Positions 16,693 through 24,610 of a stretch of DNA of 40,715 nt are shown here, piece by piece. The position numbers and the translations under genes are program-made. Under the pieces are notes generated by a model. It was not told where the DNA came from and ran no database searches. It saw only the letters and a list, made by a program, of their open reading frames with translations. Position 1 is the stretch's first letter. Every line of letters starts with the position of its first letter. Source of the stretch: DASVAL01 sp035649575 (GTDB lineage: Bacteria > Planctomycetota > UBA1135 > UBA2386); assembly GCA_035649575.1 (NCBI GenBank), contig DASRJH010000243.1, forward strand, positions 1 to 40,715, read 5' to 3'.

Positions 16693-17939
16693 TTCTGTGC
16701 CTCCTTCTCCTGGTCGCTGACGGACTGTTGCACGAGCCCGTAGAACCTCGCCGTGAACTCGTCGACCTCGTGGGCCGGGTAGATGTGCGAGACCTTCTTG
16801 CGCACGGCGTCGCGGCAGCGCTCGCTGCGGAACCACTGGCGCGCGGCCTGCTCGACCGGACCCATGTGTGTCTTACAGAACTCGGCGAACGCATCGGCCG
16901 ACAGCCGTTCGCGCGCGATCTTCGCGTAGCCGCGCAGCTTCTCGCGGTAGGGCAGGTCCTTCTTGCGGGCGATCGCGTAGTAGGGCTCGAAGTCGAGAGT
17001 CTTTCGCATCGGGCGCTTCGTCGCGGCCGTGAACAGCGCCCACTTCAGGTTGCTCGTCACGTACCACGGCCAGTGGTAGTGGATCGAGTTGACCTGGCTG
17101 TCAGGACACGGGTTCGCGAAGTCGATCGGGTGGAAGACGCCGTCGCGGCGCAGCGCCTCGACGCTGTTGAAGTCCCAGCCGAAGAAGGTGTTGATCGTGA
17201 GGCAGGTGTCGATCATCACCTGCTCGTCTTCTTTGCTGCAGAAGTTGCGGTCCGTCAGGTAGCGGCCGTGCAGCGGCTGGCTCGCGTCGTACTTCATGAG
17301 CCGGACCTGGGGTCCGATGCCGACCGCGCGCACGAACAGGTCGAAGCCCGCGACGGCCTTCTGCACGTGCATGAGCCACTTCTCGCTCGCTTCGTAGGCC
17401 CTGCGCAGCTGCGTCGCGTCGTCGGCCTTGCTGACGCCCTGCCAGCCGCCGCCGTCGAACGGCTTGATGAACACGGGATAGCCGAGCCGCTGGCCGAGCG
17501 CGCCGAGGTCGAAGTGCCGAGCGTAGGTCTTCAGCGTGTACTCGAGGTCGGCCTTCGTCTCGTAGTGCTTCTGCGGGACCATCAGCGTCTCGGGAACCGG
17601 CATGCCGAGCGCCGTCATCGCGCAGTAGGTCGAGTGCTTCTCGAAGCTCTGCACCGACCACGGATTGTTGTAGACGTAGAGGCCGTCCATCAGGACCGAC
17701 TTCTTGATCCACTCGCGCTGGATCACGAGCCAGTGCGTCAGGCGGTCGACCACGAGGTCGTATTTGCAGCCGGCCGCGAGCGGGAACGGTTCGATCGTCG
17801 TGCGCTCGCACGCGAACTTGATCACGTCCGCGCCGATCTTCAGCTCGAGCTTGCTGTCGGCGAGAATCTGTTCGAAGGCCAGCGGCCAACAGATGTCGGC
17901 GCCGAGGGAGAGTCCGATATTGCGGGTAACGGAGGGCAT
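16689..17939 (-). CDS. ATP-grasp domain ligase of unknown substrate
   Basis: A 416-residue protein with an ATP-grasp fold of the RimK/glutathione-synthetase style. LGYPVFIKPFDGGGWQGVSK is the phosphate-clamping Lys/Gly-rich segment; FDLFVRAVGIGPQVRLMKYD and INTFFGWDFNSVEALRRDG with HPIDFANPCPD supply the acidic metal-binding side. Such enzymes join a carboxylate to an amine, thiol or similar through an acyl-phosphate. The substrate is unknown. The N-terminus MPSVTRNIGLSLGADICWP is duplicated at 24588. Upstream on the minus strand, CATAGTGC lies about 20 nt before the ATG in the same place as TATAGTGC in that duplicate, so it may be a promoter element. It follows the radical SAM gene by 113 nt and is coupled to the esterase gene. 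Confidence 0.82.
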   Translation of the reverse strand: MPSVTRNIGLSLGADICWPLAFEQILADSKLELKIGADVIKFACERTTIEPFPLAAGCKYDLVVDRLTHWLVIQREWIKKSVLMDGLYVYNNPWSVQSFEKHSTYCAMTALGMPVPETLMVPQKHYETKADLEYTLKTYARHFDLGALGQRLGYPVFIKPFDGGGWQGVSKADDATQLRRAYEASEKWLMHVQKAVAGFDLFVRAVGIGPQVRLMKYDASQPLHGRYLTDRNFCSKEDEQVMIDTCLTINTFFGWDFNSVEALRRDGVFHPIDFANPCPDSQVNSIHYHWPWYVTSNLKWALFTAATKRPMRKTLDFEPYYAIARKKDLPYREKLRGYAKIARERLSADAFAEFCKTHMGPVEQAARQWFRSERCRDAVRKKVSHIYPAHEVDEFTARFYGLVQQSVSDQEKEAQK

Positions 17940-18052
17940 GGAGGGCGCGCGGGCACTATGCCGAGGCGGCCGTGCTTCAGCCAGTGGGCAAGGCGGCATC
18001 GCGGCCGGCCGAAACCAACCCGCGAGAGGGTGTTCCTTGCGGAATGCGCGCG

Positions 18053-19390
18053 CTACTTCATCTTGTGCGTGCGGTAGACCTTCTCGAGATCCCAGTGACG
18101 GATCGGGCAACGCACGCAGCGCGGGTTGGTCGCTTTCAGCTCGTTCCAGAATGCCCTGCGCATCTCGGTCAGCACGGGGCCTTCCCAGATCTGCTCGACG
18201 GTCTGCTCCTCGGCGTTGCCGAGGCAGATCTCGCCTTCGGCGTCGACGCAGCACGCGGTCGCCTGACCATCGACGAGGATCGCGAGCTGGCGCCACGGAT
18301 ACGAGCAGAAGTGCTGCTGCGCCGAGAAGCCTTCGCCCCACGTGTGATAGGGCATGTACTGGATCGCGACGCTGTCGCACAGGTTGACGATCGTGAACGG
18401 CGGCGTGAAGTGCTGGACCTCGTCGGGGTGCTTCAGCGGCAACCCCTTCGTCTCCGCGACGAGGTTCGCCCACTCGTTCGACAGCGCGTTGACGCGCTTG
18501 ACCTCGTCGGGATGGTCGGTGCGCGTCGGCTCGTAGAGGATCTGGATCAGCACCTTCGGCGGCGGCCCGCGGCGCACGGCCTCGACGACCATGCGGCGGA
18601 TGCCGGCCATGTAGGCCTCGTACGGCATGGTCGTGCCGCGCTGCGCCTCGTAGAGCGCCTTCTCCGGCGTGTTCAGCGAGATCAGCAGCTCGTCGAGCTT
18701 CGTGCGGAAGATGCCTTCGATCGTGTTGTCGGTGAAGCGCGAGCCGTTCGTCAGCAGGTGCACGCGCTGGCCCATCCCGTGCGTCATCTCGACGAAGTCG
18801 AAGAAGCGCGGATACAGCAGCGGCTCGCCGAGCAGGTGCACCATGATCGGATGGTGATGCCCCATCGTCGCGAGGTCGCCGACGACCTTCGTCGCGAGCT
18901 CGAAGTCCATCGCGCGCTGCTTGCGCTTCAGCGTCGACTGCGGGCAGAACGTGCAGCGGAAGTTGCACGCGTTGATCAGCTCGACGAACGCGTCCATGAT
19001 CTGGTTCTTGACGCGCAGCGTCGCGCGCTCGGCGCGCACCGGGATCGGCAGCGGCTGCTGCGTGCCGCGGTCGCGCGCGAGCCCGAATTCGAGGTCGTAG
19101 TCGCCGCCGATCAGGCTGACACCGAGGTGCGATCGGAACACGCGACGCTCACCGATCGGCACCGGTTCGGGCAACGGCGTGAGCGCGAGGCGCCGCGCGA
19201 ACGCGCCGTCTTGATAGACGGCCGCGGTGTAGCGCAGCGTGGCGAGGGCGGCAGGGTCGGCGAGCTCGGGCAGGCCAAGGTTGTGGATCGAGAACGAGAA
19301 GGCGTCGGTCTCCTCGAAGCTCCAAGCGAAGCTCGGGCCTTTCTCGAGCGACAGCAGGGGCAGCGTTGCGGCAGCAGTAGGTGTGGACAT
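18053..19390 (-). CDS. Radical SAM/SPASM protein with an extra N-terminal beta domain
   Basis: A 445-residue protein. Cys142, Cys146 and Cys149 (ACNFRCTFCPQ) form the C-x3-C-x2-C motif that binds the radical SAM iron-sulfur cluster. GEPLLYP follows, and the C-terminal region (FCSYPW, TACCVDAEGE, RCVRCPIRHWD) has the spaced cysteines of a SPASM-type auxiliary cluster domain. Radical SAM/SPASM enzymes often modify peptides or mature enzymes. Residues 1-120 form a separate module rich in alternating hydrophobic residues, probably a beta-sandwich, which is unusual in this position. The ATG at 19390 is chosen because the longer frame upstream is Arg-rich and lies in the divergent promoter region. 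First gene of the minus-strand cluster; a methyltransferase is divergent from it. Confidence 0.85.
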   Translation of the reverse strand: MSTPTAAATLPLLSLEKGPSFAWSFEETDAFSFSIHNLGLPELADPAALATLRYTAAVYQDGAFARRLALTPLPEPVPIGERRVFRSHLGVSLIGGDYDLEFGLARDRGTQQPLPIPVRAERATLRVKNQIMDAFVELINACNFRCTFCPQSTLKRKQRAMDFELATKVVGDLATMGHHHPIMVHLLGEPLLYPRFFDFVEMTHGMGQRVHLLTNGSRFTDNTIEGIFRTKLDELLISLNTPEKALYEAQRGTTMPYEAYMAGIRRMVVEAVRRGPPPKVLIQILYEPTRTDHPDEVKRVNALSNEWANLVAETKGLPLKHPDEVQHFTPPFTIVNLCDSVAIQYMPYHTWGEGFSAQQHFCSYPWRQLAILVDGQATACCVDAEGEICLGNAEEQTVEQIWEGPVLTEMRRAFWNELKATNPRCVRCPIRHWDLEKVYRTHKMK

Positions 19391-19582
19391 GATCTGGGGG
19401 GCCGCTCCGTCGCGACCGAGCCGGAGAAGATAGACAACCGGACGGCTTGCGGCGAGATGGGTCGCGTGCTTGCGGCAGCGCGATCGCACCACGCGCACGG
19501 TCTGACACGGGCAAACCGCGGCGCCATCGCATCCGTGTTATCCTGGACCGGCTCGGTCTCGACTGCACCCAGGGATCTACCA

Positions 19583-20263
19583 ATGGACATTCGCGAACTG
19601 CAGCGCAACTGGGAGATCCTCGGACGGGTCGACCCCATGTGGGCAATCCTGACCGAACCCGACAAGCTCGGCGGCAGGTGGGACGAGGGCGAGTTCTTCG
19701 CGAACGGCCGCGCGCTGGTCGCGGCGATTGTCGAGCAGCTGCGCCCGCTCGGGCTGCCGCGGCAGCAGGGCCTCGCGCTCGACTTCGGCTGCGGCCTCGG
19801 CCGCCTCACGCAGGCGGCGTGCGGCCACTTCGACCGCGTGATCGGCGTCGACATCGCCGAGTCGATGATCGACGGGGCGCGGCAGCGGAACCGCTTCGGC
19901 GAACGCTGCGAGTACGTGCACAACACGCACCCGAACCTCTCGTTCGTGGCAAGCGCCAGCGTCGACTTCGTGCTGTCCCTGCTCGTGTTGCAGCACATGC
20001 GCACCGAGCTCGCGCAGGGCTACGTCAAGGAGTTCCTGCGCGTGCTGCGGCCGGGCGGCGTTGCCTTGTTCCAGGCGCCGTACGCGGGACGGGACTGCGC
20101 GTTCGAGATGCCCGGCAGCGCGATCATGGAGATGCACGTGACGCCGAAGGAACGCGTCGGAGCACTCGTCGATGCGGCGAGCGCGCGGCTCGTCCTGTGC
20201 CACGACGACGACGGCGGCGGCGCCGGCTGGCCGAGCTGCGTCTACGTCGTCACGCGTGACTGA
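19583..20263 (+). CDS. Class I SAM-dependent methyltransferase
   Basis: A 226-residue methyltransferase. ALDFGCGLGRLTQAA is SAM motif I, VIGVDIAESMIDGARQ the ribose-binding region, VDFVLSLLVLQHM the motif-IV region and LRVLRPGGVALFQAP the post-core strand. It looks like a small-molecule methyltransferase of the ubiE/type-11 style; the substrate is unknown. AGGGA at 19571-19575 is a good ribosome binding site 7 nt before the ATG. Divergent from the radical SAM gene (192 nt between starts), so it may belong to the same pathway. The 114 nt after its stop show no clear terminator. Confidence 0.85.
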   Translation: MDIRELQRNWEILGRVDPMWAILTEPDKLGGRWDEGEFFANGRALVAAIVEQLRPLGLPRQQGLALDFGCGLGRLTQAACGHFDRVIGVDIAESMIDGARQRNRFGERCEYVHNTHPNLSFVASASVDFVLSLLVLQHMRTELAQGYVKEFLRVLRPGGVALFQAPYAGRDCAFEMPGSAIMEMHVTPKERVGALVDAASARLVLCHDDDGGGAGWPSCVYVVTRD

Positions 20264-20377
20264 GGCGAGAGATCGTGTCTCCCAAGGACGGAGTCGAGCG
20301 CCGGGCCGAAGAACGGGTGCGGCTGCTTGCTGAGCGCCGCGGGGCCGCCGGGGCGCTTCGCGTCGCCCTGACCGCCT

Positions 20378-21721
20378 TCACTTGACGCCGGCCCACGCGC
20401 GCCAGCGCGCGACGGCGGCGGCGTTCGCTGCTCGGGCGGCCTGGGGCGCAAAGCCCATGTCCTGGCCGGAGCGGGTCCGCAGGGCGCCATCCGCGGCGCG
20501 TCGCACCAGCACGGCATCGCCGGTCAGGCCGTCCACCAGGGCAGACAGCACGGCCACGGTGGCGAGCCGCGCGCGTTCGACGAACGCGTCGGTGTCCTCG
20601 GCCCTTTGCCCCGCGCGGCCGAGGGCGGCCAGACGGTACGCGGCGCTCACGGCCTCGTCGCAGCCCATCGGCGCCGTGGCCCGTGCCAGGAACAGCACGG
20701 CCCACGCGGTGTCGGCGACGTCGGCTTCGGTGCGCTGCACCAGCGGAGTGGCGCGCGGCGCCGCGCTGCCGCCACCCTGCGTGGAACGCAATGGCAGCTC
20801 CGGCATGTGCTCTTCGTTCCAACCGGTCGAACTCAGCTGGGCACCCTGCAGGAAGGTGAACACCTCGTCGCCGACCGCGTGGTCGCCGCAGCGCACGAGC
20901 CAGGCGCGGGCCATGGCGGGTTCGAGGGCTCCGAGCCACTCGTATGCGCCGCCCTGCGCACCCGGATTGCGGTCCGGACGGAAGGCGGTCACCAGCCACT
21001 TCTCGGCCCGGGCCGCTGCTTCCAGCGCCCGGTCGCGGCGCGCCGGCTCGGCGGTGCGCGCGGCGGCGGCCAGCAGGGCGGCGAGGCCCCGGGCGGTGGC
21101 GGCGCCATGGGGGCGCCGGCCGCCTGCCGGCATGCCGCCGTCGCTGCCCTGCGCCGCGAGCAGGAAGTCCAGCGCGGCATTCCAGACCTTGGCTCCGGCG
21201 GGCACACCGAGCCGCTCCGCCGCCGCGAGCGCCTCGAGCACGCGGCCGGTCACGACCACGCGTTCGGGGGGCGGGCCCTTGCCCCGCGCCGGCTCGGCGA
21301 AGGCTCCGTCCGCCGCCTGCATGCCGCACAACCGGTCGACCAGGCCACGCAGCTCGGCAGCGTCGGCGCGCATCAGCGTTGCGATCCAGACACGCTCCAA
21401 TTGCGCCACCACGTCGTCCGTGATGTCCCGGGTCAGCCAGGCTGCGAACTGGGCGCTGATGCGGGCGTCGTTCTCAGTGATCCCGCTGGCCAGGAGCGCG
21501 TGCAGCAGCAGCCCCTGATCGCCCGCGTCCGCGGTGTTCCAGGCAGGCGCCTGCACGAGCATGAGCATCGCGGTGCGACCCTGCCCGAGCAGGAACTCGT
21601 GCGCCTGCTCGCGGCGCGCGCGCTTGTCAATGTTGTCAGTGTCCTTCTGGCCGGCTGCTGCGGGGGCGAACAGCGCCAAGCCGAGGACGACGGAGACCGT
21701 CATCCCTGCCGGCGTGTTCAT
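20378..21721 (-). CDS. Secreted alpha/alpha-toroid (prenyltransferase/squalene-cyclase-like repeat) protein
   Basis: A 447-residue exported protein. The N-terminus MNTPAGMTVSVVLGLALF with APAAAGQ is a signal peptide. The remainder is Ala-rich and helical with repeated short motifs such as MQAADGAFAEP and AAQGSDGGMPAGG, the Q-x2-DG-type turns of prenyltransferase/squalene-oxidase repeats that build an alpha/alpha toroid. Nothing identifies an enzymatic centre: no clear DxDD motif is seen, so it is probably a binding or scaffold protein rather than a cyclase. It is divergent from the aminotransferase-like gene at 21837, with 115 nt between starts. Confidence 0.75.
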   Translation of the reverse strand: MNTPAGMTVSVVLGLALFAPAAAGQKDTDNIDKRARREQAHEFLLGQGRTAMLMLVQAPAWNTADAGDQGLLLHALLASGITENDARISAQFAAWLTRDITDDVVAQLERVWIATLMRADAAELRGLVDRLCGMQAADGAFAEPARGKGPPPERVVVTGRVLEALAAAERLGVPAGAKVWNAALDFLLAAQGSDGGMPAGGRRPHGAATARGLAALLAAAARTAEPARRDRALEAAARAEKWLVTAFRPDRNPGAQGGAYEWLGALEPAMARAWLVRCGDHAVGDEVFTFLQGAQLSSTGWNEEHMPELPLRSTQGGGSAAPRATPLVQRTEADVADTAWAVLFLARATAPMGCDEAVSAAYRLAALGRAGQRAEDTDAFVERARLATVAVLSALVDGLTGDAVLVRRAADGALRTRSGQDMGFAPQAARAANAAAVARWRAWAGVK

Positions 21722-21836
21722 GGCGGGAACGTTAGCACGCCCGCCGGCAGACAGGAACTCCCCCGCCGGGCCCGCACGCCGCTCGCAGCTTCTTTTTCCT
21801 GTCCCGCTTTGGCTGTCGCGGGCAGTCTCTTCACCC

Positions 21837-23552
21837 ATGGTGGCGCCGCCGGCCGTACCCGAATACCTCGCCCGGCTCGCCCGCGCGCACGCGGCGCCGC
21901 CGCTCGACGTGCCGAAAGCGCCCGCCGAAGAACTGCGCGAGCCCGCGGCGTTGTTCGCGCTCGACGAACCATGGCTGTGGCGGCACCTCGCCGGCGACGC
22001 GGCGCTGCCGGAACCAGCGGCGCTGCGGACCGAGCTCGCGGAGTTCGCGGGCAAACGCCTTGCTTCGGCGACGCTGTTCGACGGTCTCGAACCGGCGCGC
22101 GCCGCGATCCTGCGGCGATCGGCCGCACTGCGGCCGAGGTCGCACCGGCTGCTCGTCGTCGGCGACGTGCCGGTCGCAGCAGCGGCGGCCACCATCGTCA
22201 ACGTCCCGGCAGGCGACTTCGCGGCGGCGCGCGCGCAGCTCGCCGAGCTCGGCGACGACGTCGCCTTGCTGGCGGTCGAACCGTGGCTGGCAAGTCCCAC
22301 GACCGCCGACGAGTTGCGCGCGCTGCTGGCGGCGGCGAACGCGCGCGGCATTCCGGTTGCGATCGACGAAGCGCGCACCGCCGGCCGGGCCGCGGCGACC
22401 ACCGTGCACGCCGAACTGCGGCTCGCCGCCGACTGGGTCGTGCTCGGCCCGGCGCTCGCCGGCGGCTTGCCGTTCGCGGCGGTCGCCGGTGCTTTGCCCG
22501 GCGTCGACGAGACTGCGGTGCACCCCGCACCGCGCGCGGTCGTCGGCGCCGTGCTTGCCGCGCGCGGCGAGAACGACGTACACGCGCGCCTCGAGCAGCT
22601 CGGCCGCGGCTTGATCGAAGCGGCGGAACGCGTGGCGCAGCGCGAGCAGCTGCAGATCGAGTGGCGCGGGCCGGAGTCGATGCCCGCCCTCGCCTGGCGC
22701 GGCCAGGAGGGCGCCGACGGCGCGCTGATCGACCACCACTTCGCGCTCGAGCTCGCAGCGCTCGGCTGGCACGTGCGCGGCCCGGTGCTGTTCGGCAGCG
22801 CGCTCCGGCGCCGTGGCCCGGAGGCGTTGCACGCCGCGTTCGACCGCGCGCTGGCGCGCATCCGCGTGAAGCTGATCGAGTACAATTCGTACCTGACGAG
22901 CGGCGTGCCATACGCATTCGCGGGTGGCGATCCGGTGCTGCGCGCGCGCGGCATCAGCCTCTACCGTTATCCGCGCCTCGGCGCCACTCGCGTCGCGCCG
23001 GTGCCGGACGGCGCCGGCATGCGCATCGACTTCGCGCGGGGGCCACTCGGTGAAGTGACGTCGTCGGGCTTCTTCCTGCCGACGGCGTTCGTCGGCGACC
23101 TCGACGTCGCCGCGCGCTACGTGCTGCGGCGCTGGCAGGCGGGGCCCGACTCGGCGTGCTTGGGGCTGTTTCTGCAGAACGCGGCGTCGAGCGCCCGCTA
23201 CTACAGCCAGGTGATGAGCACCGCGGACCGACCGCACGAACGCACGGTCGCGGCCAGCCTCGCCGGGCAGGTATCCGCGCGCGTGCCGGCGCCGGCCGAC
23301 AGCGGCTGGCTGCGGCTGGTGCGCCGCGGCGACACCGTGCTCGCGTTCTGGCGCGCCGACGCGGCGTGCCCGTGGCGGCAGCTCGGGGAATGCCGGCCCG
23401 CGACGAACGACCCGCTGATCGTCGGCGCCAAGATCTGGTCGAAGATTGCGTGCGATGGCCTGATCGCCGACATCGTCGAGCTGACCGCGCAGGGCCAGGT
23501 CGCGAACGAACAGGAACCGCTGCTCGGCCCGCAGCCCGATCCCCGCGGCTGA
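21837..23552 (+). CDS. Degenerate class III aminotransferase-fold protein fused to a ConA-like domain
   Basis: A 571-residue protein. Residues 100-345 resemble class III PLP aminotransferases such as HemL: DVALLAVEPW, then IDEARTAGR (Asp178, the PLP ring-nitrogen Asp), then WVVLGPALAGGLPFAAVAG. In active enzymes that last block reads LGK..GGGLP with the Schiff-base lysine; here Pro205 stands in its place, so PLP catalysis is not expected. A C-terminal-domain-like segment follows (HFALELAALGWHV). From about residue 390 the protein is a beta-rich module (ARYVLRRWQAG, LGLFLQN, WLRLVRRGDTVLAFWRAD, ADIVELTAQ) like the DUF1349/DUF1583 concanavalin-type domains. SGVPYAFAGGDPVLRARG between them recalls the N-terminus of HemL. 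No signal peptide is obvious. It ends 4 nt from the convergent SDR gene. Confidence 0.65.
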   Translation: MVAPPAVPEYLARLARAHAAPPLDVPKAPAEELREPAALFALDEPWLWRHLAGDAALPEPAALRTELAEFAGKRLASATLFDGLEPARAAILRRSAALRPRSHRLLVVGDVPVAAAAATIVNVPAGDFAAARAQLAELGDDVALLAVEPWLASPTTADELRALLAAANARGIPVAIDEARTAGRAAATTVHAELRLAADWVVLGPALAGGLPFAAVAGALPGVDETAVHPAPRAVVGAVLAARGENDVHARLEQLGRGLIEAAERVAQREQLQIEWRGPESMPALAWRGQEGADGALIDHHFALELAALGWHVRGPVLFGSALRRRGPEALHAAFDRALARIRVKLIEYNSYLTSGVPYAFAGGDPVLRARGISLYRYPRLGATRVAPVPDGAGMRIDFARGPLGEVTSSGFFLPTAFVGDLDVAARYVLRRWQAGPDSACLGLFLQNAASSARYYSQVMSTADRPHERTVAASLAGQVSARVPAPADSGWLRLVRRGDTVLAFWRADAACPWRQLGECRPATNDPLIVGAKIWSKIACDGLIADIVELTAQGQVANEQEPLLGPQPDPRG

Positions 23553-23556
23553 CGCG

Positions 23557-24390
23557 TCACCGCACTTCGTGGCGCCAGACGCGCGACGCCGCCAGGTCGG
23601 CGTCGACGCGAGCAACCTGCGAAGGATCGCGCCACCACGCGTCGTAGACCGAGATGCAGCGGCCGCGCAACGGCGCGCTGGCATCGCTCGCCATCCACAC
23701 CGCGAGCTCACCGGCCGCCGCGGGCGGACGCACGCTGGCGCGATCCGGATGCGGCACGCCGGTGCGCTGTTCGTCCGCCGCGACCTTCGCCAGCATCTCG
23801 GGCGACCACACGAGACCGGGATCGAGACCGTGCACGCGAATCGCCGTCGCGTACAGCTCGGCGGTCAGCTGGTCGACGAACCGGCAGATCGCCGCCTTCG
23901 CGCAGGCGTAGGCGAGCATCGGCGCTTCGAGCACAGGGTAGTAGCCGCCGCCGCCGGTGCACGCGATCAACGTGCCGCGGTTGCGGGCGCGGAACGCCGG
24001 CATCACCGCGCGCGCGCAGTAGAACGCCGAGGTGACGTTGGTGCGGAACGTCGCCTCCCACGCGTCCGGCTGCATGCGATCGAACGGCTCGTAGCTGCAG
24101 CCACCGCCGGCGATCGCGGCCATCACGTCGACCGCGCCGAAGGTCCGTTCGGTGAACGCGACCAGCGCCTCGACCTGCAAGAGATCGGTGACGTCGGTGC
24201 GCAACGCGCGGGCGCTGCCGCCTTCGGCGGTGATCGCCGCGACCGTCGCCTGCAGTCGCGCCTCGCCGCGCGAGGCGACGACGACGTGTGCGCCAGCGGC
24301 GGCGAACGCGGTAGCGACGCCGCGGCCGACGTTGAAACCGCCACCGGTGACGATCGCCACCTTGCCGAGCAGGGGCCGCGCCGTCGTCAT
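23557..24390 (-). CDS. Short-chain dehydrogenase/reductase (SDR) family protein
   Basis: A 277-residue SDR protein of classical length. VAIVTGGGFNVGRGVA is the TGxxxGxG cofactor-binding loop, VVVASRGEARL suggests NADP preference, and TNVTSAFYCARAVMPAF is the usual helix. The active site has Tyr161-x3-Lys165 (AYACAK), but 13 residues before the Tyr, where the catalytic Ser normally sits, the segment ACTGGGGYYP has a Gly; Thr145 nearby might substitute. The substrate is unknown. The ATG at 24390 directly precedes the fold. Downstream it converges with the aminotransferase-like gene. The copied 5' end of the ATP-grasp gene lies upstream. Confidence 0.88.
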   Translation of the reverse strand: MTTARPLLGKVAIVTGGGFNVGRGVATAFAAAGAHVVVASRGEARLQATVAAITAEGGSARALRTDVTDLLQVEALVAFTERTFGAVDVMAAIAGGGCSYEPFDRMQPDAWEATFRTNVTSAFYCARAVMPAFRARNRGTLIACTGGGGYYPVLEAPMLAYACAKAAICRFVDQLTAELYATAIRVHGLDPGLVWSPEMLAKVAADEQRTGVPHPDRASVRPPAAAGELAVWMASDASAPLRGRCISVYDAWWRDPSQVARVDADLAASRVWRHEVR

Positions 24391-24495
24391 CGTTGCCGCA
24401 GTCCGTTCACGCGTTCACGAGGTCGCCGGTGTCGATGCGAGTTGCCGCCGCACCTTGGCGCGGTGGCTGAACGACGCCTTGACATCCGGACGGCC

Positions 24496-24590
24496 TCGAG
24501 CTTGCTGTCGGCGAGGATCTGTTCGAAGGCCAACGGCCAACAGATGTCGGCGCCGAGGGAGAGTCCGATGTGGCGGGTTACGGAGGGCAT
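24496..24590 (-). pseudogene. Duplicated 5' end of the ATP-grasp gene
   Basis: The minus strand from the ATG at 24590 encodes 32 residues that match the first 32 of the ATP-grasp ligase at 17939 at all positions but one (His for Asn7). By eye only 5 of about 96 nucleotides differ, 3 of them silent. The match stops at CTCGAG (24496), after which the frame runs on for about 35 unrelated residues to a stop at 24387. Upstream, TATAGTGC lies at the same distance as CATAGTGC in the parent, and some flanking bases also match, so the copied unit appears to include the promoter. It begins 20 nt after the end of the PMT gene. Confidence 0.75.
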
Positions 24591-24610
24591 ACGAGGCGGA
24601 ACGCGCCGCA

